A stretch of DNA of 64,000 nucleotides from Streptosporangiaceae bacterium (GTDB lineage: Bacteria > Actinomycetota > Actinomycetes > Streptosporangiales > Streptosporangiaceae), in the NCBI GenBank assembly GCA_025964695.1, contig JAOPYK010000098.1:1-64000 (forward strand). The letters run 5' to 3'. This document shows positions 1-7,797 of the stretch, piece by piece. The position numbers and the translations under genes are program-made. The notes under the pieces are model-generated. The model did not search any database. It was not told the origin of the DNA and saw only the letters and a list, made by a program, of their open reading frames with translations. How positions within the stretch are numbered: position 1 is the stretch's first letter; each line of letters starts with the position of its first letter.

Positions 1-143
1 GGAGGGCAGGAAGATGCCGAAGCGCACGGCCACGTCCTACCCCCGGGAGGGACGGCCCGCACCCCTTTGCGACACTCGGACGAACAGGCGGCCATCACAG
101 CCGACAACATGGCCAACATCGCAACAACAGGGAGACAGCGTCG

Positions 144-1895
144 ATGAGCACGTTCGTCAAGGTCGGAGTGGTGGGGCTGGGCACGATGGGCGCCGGGATC
201 GCCGAGGTGCTCGCCCGCGGCGGCCTGGACGTGGTCGGCATCGAGATCGACGATGATGCGCTGGCGCGTGGCCGGGCGCACCTGGAGAGCTCGACCGGGC
301 GCGCGGTCAAGCGGGGCAGGCTCACCCAGGAGGCCCAGGCGGAGATCCTCGACCGGATCACGCTGTCCACCGCCTTCGCCGATCTGTCCGACCGGGATCT
401 GGTCATCGAGGCGGTTCCGGAGCGGCTCGAGCTCAAGCGCCGGGTATTCGCCGAGCTGGACAAGGTCTGCCGCCCTGACGCCGTACTGGCCACCAATACC
501 TCCTCGCTGTCGGTCACCGACATCGCGGTCACCACCGACCGCCCGACCGCCATCGTCGGCGTGCACTTCTTCAACCCGGCGCCGGTGATGAAGCTGGTCG
601 AAGTCATCGGTACGGTCCTCACCGAGCCGGCGGCGCTCACCGGCGTCACCGAACTGGTACGCGGACTCGGCAAGGTGCCCGTCACCATCGGCGACCGGGC
701 CGGGTTCGTGGCCAACCGGCTGTTGTTCGGCTACCTGAACCAGGCCGTGACCATGTACGACTCCGGGCACGCGAGCCGTGAGGACATCGACACGGCGATG
801 AGGCTCGGCACCGGGGTGCCGATGGGGCCGCTGACCCTGCTCGACCTGATCGGCCTCGACACCTCGCTGGAGGTGCTGGAGGCGATCTACCGCGAGTCGC
901 GCGACCACCGTCACGCCCCCGCCCCGATCCTGCGTGAGCTCGTCACGGCGGGCCTGCTCGGGCGTAAGAACGGCCGCGGCCTCTACACCTATGAAAAGCC
1001 CGGCTCGGCGGTCGTGGTCGACACCCCGGCTGCGACGCCGGCTCCCGTCGTCGAGCGCCCGCTGGTCGGGGTGGCCGGTTCGGGCCGCCTGGCAGTGCGG
1101 ATCATCGAGACCTGTGCACGGGCCGGCGCCGACGTCCGGTTCGTCGCGAGCGACGACGCCGAGGTCAAGCGAGCGTGGCTGACACTGGAGGAGTCGCTCG
1201 ACCGGTCCCTCACGGACGGCACGCTCGACGAGCCGACCAAGAAGGCCGCGCTGGAACGGGTCACCGGCGGCCCCGAGCCGAGTCGGCTGGCCGAGTGCGA
1301 TCTGATCATCGAGGCGGTCGCCGAAGACACACCAGGCCAGCGATCGGCGCTCGCCGCCATCGGCGAACTCGCCAAGCCGGACGCGATCCTCGCGACGACG
1401 TCGTCCACCACCTCCGTGATCGAGCGGGCGATGGCCATCGGCCGCCCGGCATCCGTCATCGGCCTGCACTTCGCGGCTCTGCCGGGCGACGCCGGGAAAC
1501 CAGGGAACAAACCAGGGAACGTGGTCGAGGTCGTGTGCACGGCCGTCTCGTCCGCCGAGGTGGCAGACAGGGCCGCCGCGCTGGCGGGGCTGCTGGGCCT
1601 GGTGCCGGTACGCTGCCGCGACCGGGCCGGGTTCATCATCGACGCGCTGCGCTTCCCGTACCTCAACGACGCGGCCCGCATGCTGGAGGCGGGCTACGCG
1701 GACGCCGACTCGATCGACGCCGCGATGACACTGGGCTGCGGGTATCCGGCCGGCCCGATCGCCGAACTGGACCGGCTGGGACCGGACGTGGCCACCGGCG
1801 TGCTGCGCGCCCTTCACGCCGAGTCCCGTGAGCCCGCGCTCGCCCCGGCCCCGCTGCTCGAGGAGTACGCGACCGCCGGCCGCACCCTCCGCTGA
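144..1895 (+). CDS. Two-domain 3-hydroxyacyl-CoA (3-hydroxybutyryl-CoA) dehydrogenase
   Basis: NAD(P)-dependent oxidation of 3-hydroxyacyl-CoA, as in beta-oxidation or butyryl-CoA metabolism. The 583 aa are about twice the length of a 280-aa single 3HCDH unit. Residues about 4-285 form a complete unit with the dinucleotide motif GLGTMGAGIAEVLARGG, the catalytic-His region GVHFFNPAP and the FVANRLLFGYLNQ helix. A proline/alanine linker follows, then a second copy (about 306-583) with the degenerate nucleotide motif GVAGSGRLA and FIIDALRFPYLN, so the usual Asn is absent. GGGAGAC precedes the ATG. The first domain is probably the catalyst and the second structural or regulatory (inference). The family call is secure; substrate length is not. 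Confidence 0.9.
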   Translation: MSTFVKVGVVGLGTMGAGIAEVLARGGLDVVGIEIDDDALARGRAHLESSTGRAVKRGRLTQEAQAEILDRITLSTAFADLSDRDLVIEAVPERLELKRRVFAELDKVCRPDAVLATNTSSLSVTDIAVTTDRPTAIVGVHFFNPAPVMKLVEVIGTVLTEPAALTGVTELVRGLGKVPVTIGDRAGFVANRLLFGYLNQAVTMYDSGHASREDIDTAMRLGTGVPMGPLTLLDLIGLDTSLEVLEAIYRESRDHRHAPAPILRELVTAGLLGRKNGRGLYTYEKPGSAVVVDTPAATPAPVVERPLVGVAGSGRLAVRIIETCARAGADVRFVASDDAEVKRAWLTLEESLDRSLTDGTLDEPTKKAALERVTGGPEPSRLAECDLIIEAVAEDTPGQRSALAAIGELAKPDAILATTSSTTSVIERAMAIGRPASVIGLHFAALPGDAGKPGNKPGNVVEVVCTAVSSAEVADRAAALAGLLGLVPVRCRDRAGFIIDALRFPYLNDAARMLEAGYADADSIDAAMTLGCGYPAGPIAELDRLGPDVATGVLRALHAESREPALAPAPLLEEYATAGRTLR

Positions 1896-1935
1896 CGTGC
1901 ATGGAACCCGGTCAGTGCGGCGGATCCGTACCCTT

Positions 1936-2286
1936 ATGGGCATGAGCCCCCGGAAGAACCGCCGTCAGCTCGGCGGCCCGTCAGCAGGTGATCGCGGCGG
2001 GACGGAAGACCCCCCGGCATCCGGTTGGTTCGGCGGGTTCCAGGACACCGAGGAGGCAACCGACGGGGACTGGATCGTTCGTCAGGTCGCCGGGACGAAC
2101 GCCACCAAGGCGTACCGCTGCCCCGGGTGCGACCAGGAGATTCCGCCGGGCATCGGCCATCTGGTCGCATGGCCGGCGGACTCCCGCGGCGCGGACGACC
2201 GCCGGCACTGGCACAAGCCGTGCTGGCAGGCGCGGCTGCGGCGGGCGCCTCGGACCAAGAGATCGCGGAACGCCCCACGACACTGA
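1936..2286 (+). CDS. Small zinc-finger-like conserved actinobacterial protein
   Basis: A basic 116-aa protein beginning MSPRKNRRQLGG. A CPGCDQ knuckle is followed by GIGHLV and RHWHKPCW, a Cys/His pattern that could bind one metal. Its C-terminus is Arg/Lys rich. Homologues in actinomycetes are often labelled ATP/GTP-binding protein, but I see no P-loop here, so I do not adopt that label. The ORF runs upstream into the dehydrogenase 3' end. The ATG at 1936 (or the one at 1942) is chosen because the protein-like sequence begins there. Function unknown. Confidence 0.7.
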   Translation: MGMSPRKNRRQLGGPSAGDRGGTEDPPASGWFGGFQDTEEATDGDWIVRQVAGTNATKAYRCPGCDQEIPPGIGHLVAWPADSRGADDRRHWHKPCWQARLRRAPRTKRSRNAPRH

Positions 2287-2398
2287 CGGCCCGTGCGGGC
2301 AAGGCGTCCGGCTCCGGAGGAGCCGCATTCGCATACAGAGCAGGCGGCAGGGTCGGCTGACAGGGTTGGCCGGGTTGGCCGGCAGGGAGGGTGGGGCC

Positions 2399-3124
2399 AT
2401 GGGAGAGATCCGGGCGAGCACGGTGTTGCCCGCGGAGCGGACGCCGATCACGTTGCACACGACCGACGGGCTGGAACTGGTCGGTGAACTGGCGCTGCCG
2501 GCGGATCGTCCGCCCGTCGCCACGCTGGTCTGTCTGCACCCGCTGCCGACCGCCGAGGGCATGATGGACAGCCATGTGCTGCGCAAGGCCTCCTACCGGC
2601 TGCCCGCGCTGGCGGGGATCGCCGTGCTGCGCTTCAACACCCGCGGTACGAGCTCGGAACGCGGCACCAGCCAGGGTTCGTTCGGCGAGGGCGAGACCGA
2701 GCGGTACGACGTCGCCGCCGCGCTCGAGTACACCGAGTACCACGATCTTCCGCACCCCTGGCTGCTGGGCTGGTCGTTCGGCACCGAGCTGGCGCTGAGG
2801 TGGGGGCGGGACCCGTTGGTCGAAGGCGCCATCCTGCTGTCGCCGCCGCTGCACCGGGCCACCGACGCCGATCTGGACGCCTGGGGTGCCGACGGCCGGC
2901 CGGTCGTCGCACTGGTGCCCGAGCTGGACGACTACCTCCGCCCGCCGGAGGCCTACGAGCGGTTCAAGCGGATCCCGCAGGCCGAGGTCGTCGCGGTCGA
3001 CGGTGCCAAGCACCTGTGGGTGGGCGAGCCCTATGTGCGGATCGTGCTCAACGAAATCGTGCGGCGGGTGGCACCGGCCGCGTACCCGTTGCCCGCCGAG
3101 TGGGCGGACTCTGAGCCCGGCTAA
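2399..3124 (+). CDS. Alpha/beta hydrolase family protein
   Basis: 241-aa serine-hydrolase-fold protein. LVCLHPLPTAEGMMDSHV supplies the oxyanion-hole region. [16 protein letters not shown] resembles the FNFRG segment of dienelactone-hydrolase-like or KANL3-like hydrolases. LGWSFGTELAL places the nucleophile Ser in a GWSFG elbow, and AKHLWVGEP supplies the probable catalytic His. The ORF is open well upstream; the ATG at 2399 is chosen because homology-like sequence begins there, 8 nt after a purine-rich GGGAGGGTGGG. It is co-directional with the next hydrolase gene. Substrate unknown. Confidence 0.75.
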   Translation: MGEIRASTVLPAERTPITLHTTDGLELVGELALPADRPPVATLVCLHPLPTAEGMMDSHVLRKASYRLPALAGIAVLRFNTRGTSSERGTSQGSFGEGETERYDVAAALEYTEYHDLPHPWLLGWSFGTELALRWGRDPLVEGAILLSPPLHRATDADLDAWGADGRPVVALVPELDDYLRPPEAYERFKRIPQAEVVAVDGAKHLWVGEPYVRIVLNEIVRRVAPAAYPLPAEWADSEPG

Positions 3125-3242
3125 ACCCCTTCGGCCGATCGCGGCCATGGGCACCGCAGCCACGCACGTCTAGGCGAACATTGCCTAATCACCACAAGGC
3201 GTGCCGATTGCCGGAGTCTGAGCGGGGAGAACGAACTCCATC

Positions 3243-4037
3243 ATGAGCGTGACTCTGTACTCCAGAGATGTAGGCCAGGGAACTCCGCTCGTGCTGCTGC
3301 ACGCGTTTCCCCTGTCCTCGGCGATGTGGCTGGCTCAGCGGGAGACTCTCGCGAAACGGTTCCGCGTGATCACCCCTGATCTGCGCGGTTTCGGTGGCTC
3401 GGTGCTCGGCGAGGACACGCCCTCCATCGAGGCGATGGCCGATGACGTGGACCAGATGCTGCGCTCGAAAGGCCTCGAACGGGCGGTGATCGGCGGGCTG
3501 TCGTTGGGTGGCTACGTCGCAATGGCGCTGTGCCGGCACCATCCGGAACGAGTGCTCGGCCTCCTGCTCGCGGACACCAAGGCCGCCGCGGACCTCGAGG
3601 AGGCCCGGCACAGGCGGCAGCGGATGGCCGACCGGCTGGAGGAGGAGGGCACGGCCAAGCCGCTGCTGGAGGACGTGCTGCCGGGTCTGGTCGGGCCCAC
3701 TACGCACCGGCAGCGGGCGATGATCTATGGCCGGGTGCGCGGGCTCGTCCAGGCGACTCCACCCGCGGCGGCGGCCTGGGCGCAGCGGGCGATGGCGGGG
3801 CGGCCGGACTCGTTCGAGACCCTCCGCCAGACCCGGGCTCCGGCGCTGGTGGTCGTGGGCGCCGAGGACACGCTGGCCACCGAGGAGGACGCGCGGGCGA
3901 TGGCGGACGCGCTGCCCAACGCCGAGCTCCTGGTCATCCCGCGAGCGGGCCATCTGTCCGCGATGGAGCAGCCGGACCTGTTCAACCAGGCCGTCGCCGA
4001 GTTCGTCTCGGCGCTGGCCCGCACCTCCATGCCCTGA
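3243..4037 (+). CDS. Alpha/beta fold hydrolase
   Basis: 264-aa classic alpha/beta hydrolase, probably an esterase or C-C hydrolase. The oxyanion loop is LLHAFPLSSAMW, the conserved strand DLRGFGGS, the nucleophile elbow GLSLGGYVAMAL, the Asp region VVGAEDTLAT and the His region RAGHLSAMEQPD. Length and motif order fit the family (3-oxoadipate enol-lactonase or bromoperoxidase-like). Nothing nearby fixes the substrate. Its stop codon falls in the first copy of a short tandem repeat that fills the gap to the convergent AI-2E-type gene. Confidence 0.8.
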   Translation: MSVTLYSRDVGQGTPLVLLHAFPLSSAMWLAQRETLAKRFRVITPDLRGFGGSVLGEDTPSIEAMADDVDQMLRSKGLERAVIGGLSLGGYVAMALCRHHPERVLGLLLADTKAAADLEEARHRRQRMADRLEEEGTAKPLLEDVLPGLVGPTTHRQRAMIYGRVRGLVQATPPAAAAWAQRAMAGRPDSFETLRQTRAPALVVVGAEDTLATEEDARAMADALPNAELLVIPRAGHLSAMEQPDLFNQAVAEFVSALARTSMP

Positions 4038-4114
4038 TCTCGCCGGAGTCGCTGATCTCGCAGGGGCTGATCTCGCAGGGGCTGATCTCGCGGGGGGCGC
4101 TGATCTCGCCGGGT
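4034..4114. repeat. Tandem repeat of CTGATCTCG units between convergent genes
   Basis: The motif CTGATCTCG recurs at 4034, 4052, 4067, 4082 and 4100, with 15- or 18-base periods and fillers such as CAGGGG. It starts over the stop codon of the hydrolase gene and ends just before the stop of the opposing AI-2E-type gene. The periods are multiples of three. No hairpin terminator is evident in this gap, so the repeat is all that separates the two genes. Confidence 0.8.
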
Positions 4115-4119
4115 AGGCG

Positions 4120-5493
4120 TCAGAGCCGCTCCTGGCGGGGCACGACGACCTCGCGCAGGATCAGGGCCACCGCGGCGGCGGCCGGGATGGCCAGCAGCGC
4201 ACCGACCATGCCGAGCAGTGCGCCGCCGATGAGAGCCGCGATGACGGTGACCGCGGGTTGCACGTCGACGGACCGCTTCATCACACGTGGTGCGATGACG
4301 TAGTTCTCGACCTGCTGGTAGACGAGGCAGAAGATCAGCGTCGCGATGCCGATCCACAGGCCGGCGAAGAACGCGACGGCGGTCACCAGCACCGCGCCGA
4401 GCGTGGCGCCGACCAGCGGGATCAGGTCGGTGATGGCGATGATGAGGGCGAGGGCGATCGGATAGGGCACGCCGGCGATCAGCAGGAACACGTACGTCGT
4501 CGCTCCAGCGATGATCGAGATCAGGATGTTGCCACCGACGTAGCCGCCGATCCGGCCGAGGATCTCGTCACCGATCAACGAGACCCGGGCGCGCCGGGAA
4601 CGGGGGGCGAGCCGGTAGAAAAAGGTCGTGATGCTGGGCAGTGAACCGAGGAAGTACAGCGTCAGGATCAGGATCGTCAGGGTGCTGAAGATCCCGCTCA
4701 CCACGACCTTGCCGACACCCACGAGGCCGCCCGCGACCTGCGAGCCGAGGTCCTTGCTGGCCAGCGTGCTCTTGAGTTTGGTCAGCAGCTGGTAGCGCTG
4801 GTCCAGCTCGTGCACGCGGGGGTTCTGCAGGAGCTGCTGCACGTAGCCGTTCGGGCTGGTGGTCTCGTTCACGAACGCGGTGATCTGCTCGGTGAGCGGC
4901 GGCACGATGGCGAACCCGAAGCCCACGAAGAACAGCACCAGGCCGAGGAACACCAGTGCGACCCCCCAGCGGCGGGAGATCCCCAGCCGGGTCAGCCGCT
5001 CCACCGCGGGGTTGAGGCCCACCGCCAGGAAGAGCGCCACGGTGATCAGGATGAGCACCTGGCTGATGTCCGAGATCGCCTGGATCAGGGCGTAGGCGAC
5101 GAAGACCCCGAGGGCGCCGGTGAATCCGAACATGAACGGGTGGGCCTTGCCCAGCGGACGACCCGGCCGGCCGAAGGGGAACTCGTCATCGACGCCGGCT
5201 TCGCGCTTGCGCTGCGCGATGTCGACGAGCGGGTCCGGGATGACGACCTTCTCGGTGGCCGCGGCCGCTGTCGCACCGGCGGCCGAAGCGGCGGCCGCGG
5301 CCGCGATCGCCTTGTCGGCCGATGCCCCGTCGGTGGACTGCTTGCCGACAGGCAGCTGATCGGCGGATGTCCGATCGGCGGAGATGTGATCGGTGGCGGT
5401 CTGGTCGGGGGACGACCGGCTCGGGTCGACGGGGGCGTCGGGGAGTTCGGCGAACGTCTCCGCCCGGTCATGCAGGGGAGTGTCCTCAGGCAC
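4120..5493 (-). CDS. AI-2E family transporter (UPF0118/PerM-type membrane protein)
   Basis: 457-aa polytopic inner-membrane protein of the AI-2 exporter / PerM superfamily (PF01594), several of which export small molecules or act as Na+/H+ antiporters. After about 115 mostly hydrophilic residues come paired hydrophobic segments (HPFMFGFTGALGVFVAYALI and VLILITVALFLAVGLNPAV), the family segment LNPAVERLTRLGISRRWGVA, an amphipathic central domain, and C-terminal segments including LIIAITDLIPLVGATLG. The N-terminal extension carries quasi-repeated Asp/Ala/Ser stretches (DHISADRTSADQL) that are unusual for the family. The start is GTG with AGAGGAGAC upstream. Transported substrate unknown. Confidence 0.85.
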   Translation of the reverse strand: MPEDTPLHDRAETFAELPDAPVDPSRSSPDQTATDHISADRTSADQLPVGKQSTDGASADKAIAAAAAASAAGATAAAATEKVVIPDPLVDIAQRKREAGVDDEFPFGRPGRPLGKAHPFMFGFTGALGVFVAYALIQAISDISQVLILITVALFLAVGLNPAVERLTRLGISRRWGVALVFLGLVLFFVGFGFAIVPPLTEQITAFVNETTSPNGYVQQLLQNPRVHELDQRYQLLTKLKSTLASKDLGSQVAGGLVGVGKVVVSGIFSTLTILILTLYFLGSLPSITTFFYRLAPRSRRARVSLIGDEILGRIGGYVGGNILISIIAGATTYVFLLIAGVPYPIALALIIAITDLIPLVGATLGAVLVTAVAFFAGLWIGIATLIFCLVYQQVENYVIAPRVMKRSVDVQPAVTVIAALIGGALLGMVGALLAIPAAAAVALILREVVVPRQERL

Positions 5494-5532
5494 GCCGGTC
5501 TCCTCTGTTCGGGGGGATGTCGAGTTAGATGC

Positions 5533-5572
5533 CGAAAAGCCTAGAGGCAGTATGGCGCCTCTAGGCTTTTCG
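5533..5572 (-). terminator. Perfect 16-bp hairpin, intrinsic terminator downstream of the coiled-coil gene
   Basis: CGAAAAGCCTAGAGGC pairs perfectly with GCCTCTAGGCTTTTCG across an 8-nt loop. It lies 27 nt past the stop of the minus-strand FilP/Scy-like gene and before the AI-2E-type gene. The stem base is A/T rich, so the transcript's 3' arm ends in GGCUUUUCG. Confidence 0.8.
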
Positions 5573-5598
5573 TCTACTTGTGGTGAGTCAGGTGGAAC

Positions 5599-6906
5599 TT
5601 ACTCCTGCCACCAGTCCTCGTCCTCTTCCTTGGCCGGCTTGGCCTTGGCCGCGGCGGGAGCCCCAGCCGGGGCCGCCTGCTTGGCGGCGGGGGCCGCCTT
5701 GGGCTCCGGCGAGGCCAGCGCCGGCTTCTGGGCCGGAGCCGAGATCTCCTCGACGGCGGGCATCGTCGGCTGCATGCCGCCGATGAGCTGCCGCAGCTGG
5801 TTGAGGTGGCTGGTGATGCTGTCCCGCTGACGGGTGAGCTCGTCCACCTGGCGCTGCGCGGCCGTACGGATGCGCTCGGCCTCGGACTTGGTCTCCGTCA
5901 GGAGCTGCTCCGCCTGGCTCTTCGCCTCGGCGATGACCTGGTCGGAGTTCTTCCTGGCGTTCGCCATGAGCTGCTTGGCGTGCGAGTCCGCCTCGCGGCG
6001 GGTCTGCTCCGCCTGCTGGGTCGCCTTGGCCGCCCGCTGCTCGGCGGAAGCCGCCCGCTGCTCGGCCTCGGCCACCAGCTTCTGGGTGGCCGCCTGGGCC
6101 GCGGCGTGCCGCTCGGCGTCCTGCCGGTCGGCCTCCTCGCGGCGGGCCGCCAGCTGGATCTCGAACTCCGCCTCGGCCTGAGCCCGCTGAGCCTCACTCT
6201 CCTCCAGGATGCGCTGGGCCTGGGCCCGCATCTCGTCGGCCTGCCGCTTGGCAGTGGTGAGGATCTCGTCGCGCTCACGCTTGGTGGACGCCCGGAGCTG
6301 GGCCACCTCGCGCTCGGTGGTGGTGCGGAGCTTGGCGATCTCCCGCTCCGCGCTGGCACGCTTCTCGGCGACCTCGTGGTCGGCGGTGGCGCGCAGCTTG
6401 GCCACCTCGCGCTCGGTCGTGGAGGTCAGCTCCTCGGCCTCGCGGCGGGCGCTGGTGCGGACCTCGTCCGCCTCGCGCTCGGCCGCGTTGCGCATGTCAT
6501 CGCCCTCGCGCTGGGCGTTGGCACGGAGCTCCGAGGCGTCGTTCTCCGCGGTGGCGCGGTGTTCGGCGGCGTCGACCTTCGCGGCGGCCTTGATCTCGTT
6601 GGCCTCGGATCGGGCTGCCTGAACGAGCTCGGTGGCCTGCTCCTCCGCGAGGCGGAGAAGCTGCTCGATGCGAGCACCGAGGCCCGAGTAGGTCGGCCTC
6701 TCCTGCTCCTGGAGCTGCCGGTGGGAGTCGACGAGCTCACGCTGCAGAGCTCCGGTCTGCTCGCGTGACTGCCGGACCTCGTTGTCGAGCTGTTTGATGT
6801 GCTCGTCGACTTGGTGCCGGTCGTAGCCGCGAAGCACCACGTCGAACTCGCGTGGGGGCGTGTCTTCGAAGAAGTTACTGAGCTGGGCGTCGATGTCGGA
6901 CTGCAT
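5599..6906 (-). CDS. DivIVA-domain coiled-coil protein, FilP/Scy-like cytoskeletal or polarity factor
   Basis: 435-aa protein. The N-terminus REFDVVLRGYDRHQVDEHI is the DivIVA/FilP-type signature. It is followed by about 330 residues of near-continuous coiled coil built from Ala/Glu/Arg/Gln repeats (AEREADEVRTSARREAEEL and similar), then an Ala/Pro/Lys-rich tail ending EDEDWWQE. In Streptomyces such proteins (FilP, Scy) assemble at hyphal tips and organise polar growth (established). Their genes neighbour methylmalonyl-CoA epimerase and a thiolase, as here, which supports orthology by position. The track ORF extends to 7047, but MQSDIDAQLSNFF at 6906 fits the family N-terminus. Whether this is the FilP or the Scy equivalent cannot be decided by eye. 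Confidence 0.85.
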   Translation of the reverse strand: MQSDIDAQLSNFFEDTPPREFDVVLRGYDRHQVDEHIKQLDNEVRQSREQTGALQRELVDSHRQLQEQERPTYSGLGARIEQLLRLAEEQATELVQAARSEANEIKAAAKVDAAEHRATAENDASELRANAQREGDDMRNAAEREADEVRTSARREAEELTSTTEREVAKLRATADHEVAEKRASAEREIAKLRTTTEREVAQLRASTKRERDEILTTAKRQADEMRAQAQRILEESEAQRAQAEAEFEIQLAARREEADRQDAERHAAAQAATQKLVAEAEQRAASAEQRAAKATQQAEQTRREADSHAKQLMANARKNSDQVIAEAKSQAEQLLTETKSEAERIRTAAQRQVDELTRQRDSITSHLNQLRQLIGGMQPTMPAVEEISAPAQKPALASPEPKAAPAAKQAAPAGAPAAAKAKPAKEEDEDWWQE

Positions 6907-7240
6907 GAGGCTCAATCCTGCTGTGACGGGACGGCTACGGGTAGTTCCGGGACTGGCCGATCTCCTGGCTTGCGGACGTGTCGTACGGCCTCGGACCTCT
7001 CCCGGCGAAAGCAGCGTACTCCGGCTGCTGCCGTGTTGGGGGCTCATCTGAACGCACTGCGTGTTTTGTCTTGTTTGTGATGCTTCCAGGGGCTGGGGGG
7101 TTGATCGGGGAAGGTGCCTGGAAAAAGCCCCAAAGCAGGCCTAAACCCCCCACTGAGTCTCTGGAAATTCCGCTGAGTGACCAAGTGATTTCGATCACGT
7201 CACGAAACGGACTACCCGCGCAGGCGGCAACGGGGGAGAC
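6907..7240. other. Intergenic region upstream of the coiled-coil gene
   Basis: About 330 bases with no convincing gene. It holds the promoter region of the coiled-coil gene (minus strand), a T-rich TTTTGTCTTGTTTGTGATG stretch near 7063, and a symmetric GTGA-N6-TCAC site near the epimerase end. I see no strong terminator for the epimerase gene, so read-through into the coiled-coil gene is possible. Confidence 0.5.
7185..7198. promoter_or_regulatory. CRP/GlxR-like palindrome GTGATTTCGATCAC
   Basis: GTGAT-TTCG-ATCAC fits the GTGA-N6-TCAC core recognised by CRP-family regulators, including GlxR and Streptomyces CRP. It sits about 280 bp upstream of the coiled-coil gene start and just past the epimerase stop. 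A single site of this size can occur by chance, so it is only a candidate. Confidence 0.3.
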
Positions 7241-7684
7241 TCAGCGTCCCGTCGCCGCCTGGACGAGCTCGGTCAGCACCCCGCCGCAGTCCTTGGGATG
7301 GAGGAAGGTGATCCGCGAGCCCATCGAGCCCCGGCGCGGGGCGTCGTACAGCACGCGCACGCCGTGTTCGCCGATCCCGTCGGCCTCCTCCTGCACATCG
7401 CCGTCGGTGCCGAAGGCGATGTGGTGAACGCCCTCCCCGTTCTTGGCCAGGAACTTCGCGATCGGGGAGTCGTCGCGGATCGGCTCGATCAGCTGGAGAT
7501 AGGTCGCGCCTCCGTCCCCAGCCTCGTTGATCTTCAGCATGGCCTCCCGGACGCCCTGCTCCTCGTTGACCTCGAAGTGGACGTCGGTGCCGTCGCCTCC
7601 GAAGCCGTAGGTACGGCGGTAGAACTCGACGGTCGCGTCGAGGTCATGGCAGGCGATCCCGATGTGGTCGATACGTGTCAGCAC
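7241..7684 (-). CDS. mce: Methylmalonyl-CoA epimerase
   Basis: 147-aa vicinal-oxygen-chelate (glyoxalase-fold) enzyme that interconverts (2R)- and (2S)-methylmalonyl-CoA in propionyl-CoA assimilation and supplies polyketide extender units. Family features are the N-terminal [18 protein letters not shown] with its metal-binding His, [29 protein letters not shown] with the second metal His, and [16 protein letters not shown] at the C-terminus. The track ORF begins upstream, but the GTG at 7684 (VLTRIDHIG) gives the standard length. It diverges from the thiolase gene, as in Streptomyces. Confidence 0.93.
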   Translation of the reverse strand: MLTRIDHIGIACHDLDATVEFYRRTYGFGGDGTDVHFEVNEEQGVREAMLKINEAGDGGATYLQLIEPIRDDSPIAKFLAKNGEGVHHIAFGTDGDVQEEADGIGEHGVRVLYDAPRRGSMGSRITFLHPKDCGGVLTELVQAATGR

Positions 7685-7797
7685 GGCTTGCTCCGCTCCC
7701 TGGGCTCGCGGGCGGTGTGACCCGGCCGCGAGCGGCCCCATCTCCGTTGATGAGTATCGTGGCAAACATCGCCGCCGCACCTCCCTGGAGCCCCCTC

